This document shows, one piece after another, positions 36,360-41,416 of a DNA stretch of 41,416 nucleotides. The notes under the pieces were generated by a model, which made no database searches, was not told the origin of the DNA, and saw nothing but the letters and a program-made list of their open reading frames with translations. Positions within the stretch are counted from its first letter, which is position 1. The number at the start of each line of letters is the position of its first letter. Both the position numbers and the translations under genes were made by a program. The DNA comes from Paenibacillus oryzisoli (lineage in GTDB: Bacteria; Bacillota; Bacilli; Paenibacillales; NBRC-103111), in contig NZ_LYPB01000035.1 of NCBI RefSeq assembly GCF_001653565.1, forward strand, positions 1-41,416, written 5' to 3'.

Positions 36360-36995
36360 ATGGCAACTGTACTTTACATCACAGCACATCCTAATGATCC
36401 TCAAACATCATTCAGTCTTGCGGTAGGAAAAGAATTTATTGAAGCTTACCGTGAAGCGAATCCAGCAGATGAAGTTATTCACCTGGATCTATTCAAAGAG
36501 AATGTTCCACAAATTGACGCGGATGTGTTCAGCGGTTGGGGCAAACTTCAATCAGGATCTAGCTTCGAGCAACTGTCTGATACTGAAAAAGCAAAAGTTG
36601 CACGCCTAGGTGCGCTTGTCGAGCAATTCGTAGCTGCGGACAAATATGTATTTGTATCACCAATGTGGAATTTCTCGTTCCCACCAGTTTTGAAAGCGTA
36701 CATTGACGCTGTTTCCGTTGCTGGTAAAACTTTCAAATATACGGAAAATGGCCCTGTTGGCTTACTGACAAGCAAAAAAGCAGCGCATATTCAAGCTAGC
36801 GGCGGCGTTTACTCCGAAGGCCCGGCTGCTGCGTTTGAAAGTGGTCACAGTTACCTGAATAAAATTATGCAATTCTATGGCGTTCCTTCTTTCGAAGGTA
36901 TCTTCGTAGAAGGTATGGCTGCAGCACCTGATAAAGCTCAAACGATTAAAGAAGAAGCGATTGTAAAAGCAAAAGCACTTGCAGAACGCTTCTAA
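36360..36995 (+). CDS. azoR: FMN-dependent NADH-azoreductase / quinone reductase
   Basis: A 211-residue flavodoxin-fold enzyme of the AzoR family: [18 protein letters not shown] at the start (FMN phosphate site), [20 protein letters not shown] and [11 protein letters not shown]. It reduces quinones and azo compounds with two electrons from NADH, protecting thiols from quinone stress. ATG preceded by AAGGGAAG. It has a good promoter with an inverted repeat. A terminator shared with the convergent LysR gene follows. Confidence 0.95.
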   Translation: MATVLYITAHPNDPQTSFSLAVGKEFIEAYREANPADEVIHLDLFKENVPQIDADVFSGWGKLQSGSSFEQLSDTEKAKVARLGALVEQFVAADKYVFVSPMWNFSFPPVLKAYIDAVSVAGKTFKYTENGPVGLLTSKKAAHIQASGGVYSEGPAAAFESGHSYLNKIMQFYGVPSFEGIFVEGMAAAPDKAQTIKEEAIVKAKALAERF

Positions 36996-37016
36996 TAAGC
37001 TGTTGTAAGCAAAAGA

Positions 37017-37058
37017 CCGTTTAAAGCCATTGTTATGGCAATAAACGGTTTTTTTTTG
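37017..37058. terminator. Bidirectional terminator
   Basis: ACCGTTTA and CCAT pair with ATGG and TAAACGGT, followed by a T-run of about nine. It separates azoR and the convergent LysR gene. Confidence 0.9.
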
Positions 37059-37067
37059 CATGGAGCT

Positions 37068-37946
37068 TCACTTGAAAAAATCAATCACAAACTCACGGAA
37101 ATGAATGGCCGCTTGAGAAAGGTAATGTTTGCGATTCCAGGCGATGCCGAAGGTACGGTGACAGTAGGGTTCTGTTATTTTTAACTGAACGGTGTCAGGA
37201 TTGGAAGCTCTGCCCCCTAGAGATAGCGGAAGGGTGAACGTAATGCCAAGCCCCATTTCGACTAACGTTTGAATAGCGCTGACTTCCTCAAGCTCGAACG
37301 CGCTGCGAGGCTCAAACCCCGCCTGACGGCAGAAGCCATCCGTAATTTCCCGGAAATTCGTTTGAGAGGACAGCGAAATGAAGGGCTCATTTGCAGCTTC
37401 TATTAAGCGGATACTGTCTCTAGACGCAAAGCGGTGCCCCTTCGGGACAGTCAAATATAGTTCTTCCTCAACAAGCGTGAGCCATTCAATATCGGGTCCT
37501 ATGACTGGTGTCGAAGAAATACAAAAATCGATTTCGGCATTATCGAGATCATTTCTCATTTCCAAAGCAGAAGCCAACTGTCGCTGGATGACTCTGACAT
37601 GGGGGTGAAGAGTCAGGAATTCCTTGAGAAGCGTCGGTAGCACATACGGAAGTGATACAAAAAGGGAAACGACGCCATGGTCGAGTCCAGCCATATCTTT
37701 GATTTCTCGTTCGCCTTCTTTTAACTCTAAGAAAGCTTGCTCAACGCGGCGGAGATAGGTTTTTCCGAAGGCATTTAATTTTACATGCCGGCCTTGCCGC
37801 TCGAACAACGGGATACCTAACTTCTTCTCTAGCCGTTGGATAGAGTTGCTCAGTGAAGGCTGTGAGACATTGAGTTCTTTGGCAGCTTGGGTCATATGCT
37901 CTAGGCGTGCAACTGTCTGAAAATAATGAAGCTGTAGGAATTCCAT
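37068..37946 (-). CDS. LysR-family transcriptional regulator
   Basis: A 292-residue regulator. The N-terminal winged helix-turn-helix (MEFLQLHYFQTVARLEHMTQ, then AAKELNVSQPSLSNSIQRLE) and the C-terminal substrate-binding fold (residues about 90-292) are standard. The ATG at 37946 with GAGG upstream is chosen; a nine-codon longer frame is less likely. It is divergent from an MFS gene and probably controls it through the palindrome at 38108-38123. Confidence 0.93.
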   Translation of the reverse strand: MEFLQLHYFQTVARLEHMTQAAKELNVSQPSLSNSIQRLEKKLGIPLFERQGRHVKLNAFGKTYLRRVEQAFLELKEGEREIKDMAGLDHGVVSLFVSLPYVLPTLLKEFLTLHPHVRVIQRQLASALEMRNDLDNAEIDFCISSTPVIGPDIEWLTLVEEELYLTVPKGHRFASRDSIRLIEAANEPFISLSSQTNFREITDGFCRQAGFEPRSAFELEEVSAIQTLVEMGLGITFTLPLSLGGRASNPDTVQLKITEPYCHRTFGIAWNRKHYLSQAAIHFREFVIDFFK

Positions 37947-38107
37947 GGTGAATCCTCGCTTTACTCGCCACATCAGAAAGTATAAGTCTTCGCTTCCCGA
38001 AAACTGCTTTCTGATTTGGCGATAAAATTTACGTCTAAACGCGGTAGCTCATCGTCGAGTGGCCTCGATAGAAATTTGCTCATAACTTTGATGTGATCAT
38101 TTTATCA

Positions 38108-38123
38108 TATAATATGTATTATA
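38108..38123. promoter_or_regulatory. Palindrome between LysR and MFS genes
   Basis: TATAATA-TG-TATTATA has perfect 7-bp arms. It carries a TATAAT on each strand, so it may be a pair of facing -10 elements, a LysR binding site, or both. Confidence 0.55.
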
Positions 38124-38189
38124 CTTTATAAGTTATCCCTCTTATACTAGTTCAACAGACAGAAAACCTTTGTGGAGAATGGAGCGCAT

Positions 38190-39413
38190 ATGTTGACTAG
38201 AGAGAGAATTTGGAGCAAAAATTTCGTTGTTGTATGTATGAGCAGTTTTTTCATGTTTCTCACTTTTTATATTCTTGCTACGGCATTTCCCCTATATGTC
38301 AAGGATAGCTTGCACGGTAGTCAGCAGCAGATGGGGTTGTCGATTACGATATATGTCATCGGTGGGGTGTTGATTAGGCCCTTCTCAGGACAGTGGGTGG
38401 ACCGATATGGTTCAAAGAAGATGGCCATTATCGGAATGGTCATTTTCTTATTGGCTTGCATCTCCTACTTTGGTGCCAAAGGCATGTTCATGTTTATGCT
38501 GATTCGTCTTATTCATGGCATGAGCTATGCCATTGCTTCGACGGCGACGAGTACGATTGCATCGTCACTCGTACCCAATTCCCGTCAGGGCACGGGGATG
38601 GGCTATTTCAGCATGTTCATGAGCGTTGGAATGGTTATCGGGCCTGCGATGGGGTTATTTTTGTGGAAAGATAAGAACATCCATATGCTGCTGTTAGCTA
38701 TTTGTGTGATTGCCGCGCTCTCACTCCTATTCACGTTAAGTATGCGAGTACCTAAGCAAGAACAGGAAGCGTTACAGGCGGTGAGGCCCGAAGAACGGGA
38801 GAAACGCCGTTTGCAGTGGAGTGATTTTATCGAACCTAAGGCGCTGCCGATTTCAGTGGTCGGGTTTATTCTGGCTTTTGCCTATAGCTCGCTATCTGGC
38901 TTTATGTCCTCGTTTACGGTTGAAATTCATCAATCTCAAGTTGCAGGTACCTTCTTTGTTGTGTTTGCCCTGATGATTGTCGTGTTCCGACCATTGATTG
39001 GGAAAGTTTTTGATTCCTACAACGAGCATTACCTGTACTACCCTGGGATTATCTTGTTTGCTGTAGGGATGCTGCTGTTAAGCCAAGCACACTCTGGGGC
39101 GATGGTTTTAGTGGCTGGTATCATCATGGGCGTGGGTTATGGGGCACTGCTGCCGTGTTTTCAGGCACTGGCGATGAAACTAGCCCCTGAACATCGCAGA
39201 GGGAGCGCAACGGGGACGTTTTTCCTGCTGTTCGACCTTGGGTACGGTATAGGATCTTACGTCATGGGCATGATTGCTTCGGTATCGGATTATCGCATGA
39301 TGTATGTCGTCGCAGGGCTCGTTCCGTTGCTTTCCGCGGCTTTGTATTATGTGTTGCACCATCGTCCCAGGTCGAAGATTACACTTCCTAATCAGAATGT
39401 CAAACTGGTCTAA
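38190..39413 (+). CDS. MFS transporter (12-segment, YwoG-like)
   Basis: A 407-residue major facilitator with about 12 membrane segments. RPFSGQWVDRYGSKK between segments 2 and 3 is motif A; GMGYFSMFMSVGMVIGPAMG resembles motif C of exporters. A central hydrophilic loop (about 190-215) is rich in Glu and Arg. The ATG at 38190 has GGAG five bases upstream; an in-frame GTG six codons earlier is less likely. It probably exports a small toxic compound, under control of the divergent LysR protein. Confidence 0.9.
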   Translation: MLTRERIWSKNFVVVCMSSFFMFLTFYILATAFPLYVKDSLHGSQQQMGLSITIYVIGGVLIRPFSGQWVDRYGSKKMAIIGMVIFLLACISYFGAKGMFMFMLIRLIHGMSYAIASTATSTIASSLVPNSRQGTGMGYFSMFMSVGMVIGPAMGLFLWKDKNIHMLLLAICVIAALSLLFTLSMRVPKQEQEALQAVRPEEREKRRLQWSDFIEPKALPISVVGFILAFAYSSLSGFMSSFTVEIHQSQVAGTFFVVFALMIVVFRPLIGKVFDSYNEHYLYYPGIILFAVGMLLLSQAHSGAMVLVAGIIMGVGYGALLPCFQALAMKLAPEHRRGSATGTFFLLFDLGYGIGSYVMGMIASVSDYRMMYVVAGLVPLLSAALYYVLHHRPRSKITLPNQNVKLV

Positions 39414-39492
39414 ACGTAAATAGGCATAAAAGAGCAAATTCTTCCTCAAAATAACGATGTTCAAGAATTGTTTGCAGAGGAGAAGGTTTTTT

Positions 39493-40146
39493 ATGAAAAG
39501 AAGGTTGCTATTCGTAACGCTGCTGGTAATGATGGTTCTCTCGTTCACGTTGACACCGATTGGCGCACAGGCAGCTGGGAAAGAGCCTGGTTCTGCGATG
39601 TGCATGAGCGATGCGAAAGTGAAGCTTAAACAAGATATGAGGAGACTCTGGGTCGATCATGTGGGCTGGACAGGGAGCTACATTGTTAGTGCGCTTGCAG
39701 GGCTAGAAGATCAGAAGGATGTACTGGCTAGGCTGCTGAAGAATCAACAGGACATCGGTGATGCGATCAAGCCGTACTACGGAGAAGCCGCGGGTAATAA
39801 GCTGACTGAACTGTTGAGAGAGCACATCCTGCTTGCTGGAGGGGTGACAGATGCGGCCAAAGCTGGCAATCAGGCTGAACTTGCGAAATTGAATAAAGAG
39901 TGGTACCGGAATGCAGATGATATTGCCAAATTCCTAAGCGCCGCTAACCCGAACTGGTCACAGAAAGAACAACAAGACATGCTATATGCACACTTGCAGC
40001 TCGTTACCGACCAAGTTACTTCAAGGCTAAAAAAGGATTGGAAAGCGGACATCCTTGCTTCGGACAAAAATTCCGATCATATGACGATGTATGCCGATAT
40101 GCTGTCGGAGGGAATTATCAAGCAGTTCCCTGATAAGTTCAAATAA
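39493..40146 (+). CDS. Secreted helical protein of unknown function
   Basis: A 217-residue protein with a clear signal peptide (KRRLLFVTLLVMMVLSFTL, cleavage probably near the AQA at residues 25-27). The mature part is alpha-helical with recurring conserved-looking features: LWVDHVGWTGSYI, RLLKNQQDIGDAIKPYYG, LLREHILLAG, WYRNADDIAKFLSAANP, AHLQLVTDQ and GIIKQFPDKF. I recall this as a widespread Firmicute family without an assigned function. ATG with AGAGGAG upstream, about 80 bases after the MFS gene, but no evidence for co-transcription. Confidence 0.8.
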   Translation: MKRRLLFVTLLVMMVLSFTLTPIGAQAAGKEPGSAMCMSDAKVKLKQDMRRLWVDHVGWTGSYIVSALAGLEDQKDVLARLLKNQQDIGDAIKPYYGEAAGNKLTELLREHILLAGGVTDAAKAGNQAELAKLNKEWYRNADDIAKFLSAANPNWSQKEQQDMLYAHLQLVTDQVTSRLKKDWKADILASDKNSDHMTMYADMLSEGIIKQFPDKFK

Positions 40147-40176
40147 ATACCGAACGTAGAAATAAATTTTACCTTC

Positions 40177-40212
40177 AAGCTGATACTGGTGCATCCGGTA
40201 TCGGCTTCTTTT
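40177..40212 (+). terminator. Terminator after the secreted-protein gene
   Basis: AAGCTGATAC pairs with GTATCGGCTT with one wobble, then CTTTTA. Moderate T-run. Confidence 0.65.
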
Positions 40213-40309
40213 ATGCGTAATCGTGCGCGGGTTGGGGACGGCGTGCTATAATCGTGCCATATGAACGAGAGGAGAGGAAAGGTCGAAACATGTCGACTTT
40301 TCGCGCCAT

Positions 40310-40897
40310 ATGGATATCAAAGAGCTCTTATCCTATTTAACCGAAGAGAATCTAATGCTGGTCTTGGACAAGTACCGTTCATTCGGTCCGTTGCCGGGGC
40401 TGCTGCTTCCTTTTATGAAATCTTTCATTCCGCCGCTTCCCACACTGGTGATTATTAGCGTTAATGCTGCTGTGTACGGGTTGTGGCTCGGTTTTCTGTA
40501 TTCGTGGATCGGTATTGTGTGCGGTTGCTTGGTGACGTTTGCGATTGTGAAAAAGGTGGCAGGCCACCCCTATCTCGTGCGCTGGTCCCAGAAACCGAAT
40601 GTCCAAAAGAGCCTCAACTGGGCGCGGCGCCAAGCGTTCAATTATGTCTTTATTCTTAGCCTTTTTCCATTGGGACCCTTCGTGGTCATTAATATGGCGG
40701 CGGGGTTAGTACGAATGCGTTTCCGCTCCTTCTTAGTGGCAGTTGCTGCGGGAAAAGCAGTGATGGTCATGTCCGTTAGCTTTATTGGCTACGATCTGAA
40801 GCGGTTCATGGATCATCCCTATCAGCTTATTTATGTGGCCTTATTCATTGGAATTTCACTATTTATTAGCAAAAAAGTAGAAAAGCGATTTATGTGA
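40310..40897 (+). CDS. TVP38/TMEM64 (DedA-like) membrane protein
   Basis: A 195-residue membrane protein with about five or six hydrophobic segments. The VTT-domain pattern is visible: FIPPLPTLVIISVNAAVYG, SWIGIVCGCLVTF, YVFILSLFPLGPFVVINMAAG and RFRSFLVAVAAGKAV. Members act in membrane lipid or polyprenyl-lipid handling, but bacterial roles vary. The ATG at 40310 is the only in-frame start; its binding site is weak, so translation may be low or coupled to upstream sequence. Confidence 0.88.
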   Translation: MDIKELLSYLTEENLMLVLDKYRSFGPLPGLLLPFMKSFIPPLPTLVIISVNAAVYGLWLGFLYSWIGIVCGCLVTFAIVKKVAGHPYLVRWSQKPNVQKSLNWARRQAFNYVFILSLFPLGPFVVINMAAGLVRMRFRSFLVAVAAGKAVMVMSVSFIGYDLKRFMDHPYQLIYVALFIGISLFISKKVEKRFM

Positions 40898-40913
40898 TTG
40901 ATACTGCAGTACA

Positions 40914-40980
40914 CCCCGCCTTGGTACAGGACTTGCTTCCCGATGTAGAGGGAGCGAAGCTTGAGCTGAGACGGGGTCTT
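40914..40980 (+). terminator. Long imperfect hairpin after the TVP38 gene
   Basis: CCCCG (near 40914) pairs with CGGGG (near 40974) and GCTTCCC with GGGAGC inside; the following T-run is short (TCTTT). A weak terminator candidate. Confidence 0.4.
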
Positions 40981-41020
40981 TGTGCATAGTAAGACTTACA
41001 CGCTGGAGTCGCTCTACACT

Positions 41021-41221
41021 ATCAGCAGGAGTAGTTCGTCATCCGCAGTAACACCATCAGCAAGGGTAGCACCGTCATCTACAGTAACACCATCAGCAGG
41101 AGTAGTATCGTCATCTACAGTAACATCATCAGCAAGGGTAGCATCGTCATCCAAAGTAAGACCATCAGCAAGGGTAGCATCGTCATCCAAAGTAAGACCA
41201 TCATCAGGAGTAGCACCGTCC
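41021..41221. repeat. 36-bp tandem repeat, five and a half copies
   Basis: Units start at 41021 (35 bp), 41056, 41092, 41128, 41164 and 41200 (partial). A typical unit begins ATCAGCAAGGGTAGCATCGT and ends CATCCAAAGTAAGACC. The frame from GTG 40982 to 41242 is open through it (86 codons, Ser/Val/Ala-rich), but this follows from 36 being a multiple of three and there is no good binding site. Confidence 0.9.
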
Positions 41222-41259
41222 CTCCACGGAACGCCCCCATAACGCTGTCGATGAGCTGA

Positions 41260-41345
41260 AAATTTGAATAACTGGATTTTATGTAGCTAATTTTGCTGAG
41301 AAACCGACTTTGAGGATGAAGTAAAATAGTTTGTATAACAAAATT
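41260..41345. repeat. AT-rich dispersed intergenic repeat, copy D
   Basis: ACTGGATTTTATGTAGCTAA and TTTTGCTGAG parallel ATGGAAAATGTACAGCTAA and TTTCGCTGTA in copy B. No gene. Confidence 0.5.
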
Positions 41346-41369
41346 TGGAGTCTTCACAGACAACAAAAA

Positions 41370-41416
41370 AGTAGGGTATTCTCGGGATTACGACACCACC
41401 AAGAAAGGACCCTACT
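41370..41416. terminator. Hairpin at the right window edge
   Basis: AGTAGGGT (41370-41377) pairs with ACCCTACT (41409-41416), with inner TTCT/AGAA. Six As precede it, giving a minus-strand U-run, so it may end a gene lying to the right of the window. Confidence 0.6.

Noticed and set aside
40261..40458. 65-residue frame before and over the TVP38 gene
   Set aside because: It overlaps a well-supported membrane protein in another frame and shows no family features.
40982..41242. Possible Ser/Val-rich 86-residue protein over the 36-bp repeats
   Set aside because: The frame is open only because the unit is a multiple of three; the start is a GTG without a good binding site and there is no domain or signal peptide.

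Overview
The window looks like chromosome from a Gram-positive Bacillales bacterium, most probably Paenibacillus or a close relative. The reasons are strong AGGAGG-type ribosome binding sites, frequent GTG/TTG starts, many U-run terminators, a LexA box of the Bacillus type, and a gene set typical of that group (GlpP antiterminator, YdjO, YsdC-like M42 peptidase, PaiB, purine riboswitch). No rRNA, tRNA, CRISPR array, prophage or intact insertion sequence was seen. The only mobile-element trace is the 3' end of a group II intron at the left edge.

Layout. 1-81: group II intron domains V and VI. 338-3289: a cyclic-nucleotide-binding domain fused to an SLC13-type permease. 3573-5063 (minus): an amidohydrolase behind a guanine-class purine riboswitch whose geometry suggests an ON switch. 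5230-7329 (minus): a membrane-anchored multicopper oxidase. 7470-8155: cold-shock gene with a terminator-like leader, followed by ydjO. 8276-9712: exported M23 peptidase. 9713-10560: repeat-rich spacer with a 38-bp minisatellite. 10582-12909: LexA-controlled nuclease-helicase. 12973-18707: iron alcohol dehydrogenase, VOC protein, ABC exporter, PaiB and a Gfo/Idh/MocA oxidoreductase. 18773-20919: a drug efflux MFS gene and its divergent PadR regulator, sharing one operator. 20941-24912: an unknown protein, a two-component system, an unexplained spacer, a DUF2500 protein and a GNAT protein. 25139-29080: M42 peptidase, an MBL-fold hydrolase with a TetR regulator, and a 3-methyladenine glycosylase. 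29229-31229: a TetM-like ribosomal-protection GTPase. 31253-35380: glycerol catabolism (glpP-glpK and glpD) with two matching GlpP-type leader terminators. 35469-41416: Uma2 nuclease-fold protein, azoreductase, LysR regulator, MFS transporter, a secreted helical protein, a TVP38/DedA-type membrane protein, and a 36-bp minisatellite.

How the parts work together. Several genes sit in small self-contained control units that can be read directly: riboswitch plus deaminase-like enzyme; PadR plus efflux pump; TetR plus MBL hydrolase; GlpP plus glycerol kinase and dehydrogenase; LexA plus repair helicase; an inverted repeat plus azoreductase. A family of AT-rich repeats carrying TGGAAAA/TACAGTTAA-like words occurs in at least four intergenic gaps, and three unrelated tandem repeats (45, 38 and 36 bp) lie in the window.

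The most novel-looking items are the apparent guanine-class ON riboswitch ahead of an amidohydrolase, the nucleotide-sensor/permease fusion, the terminator-like cold-shock leader, and the dispersed intergenic repeat family. All functional statements are from reading the sequence; no database search was run.
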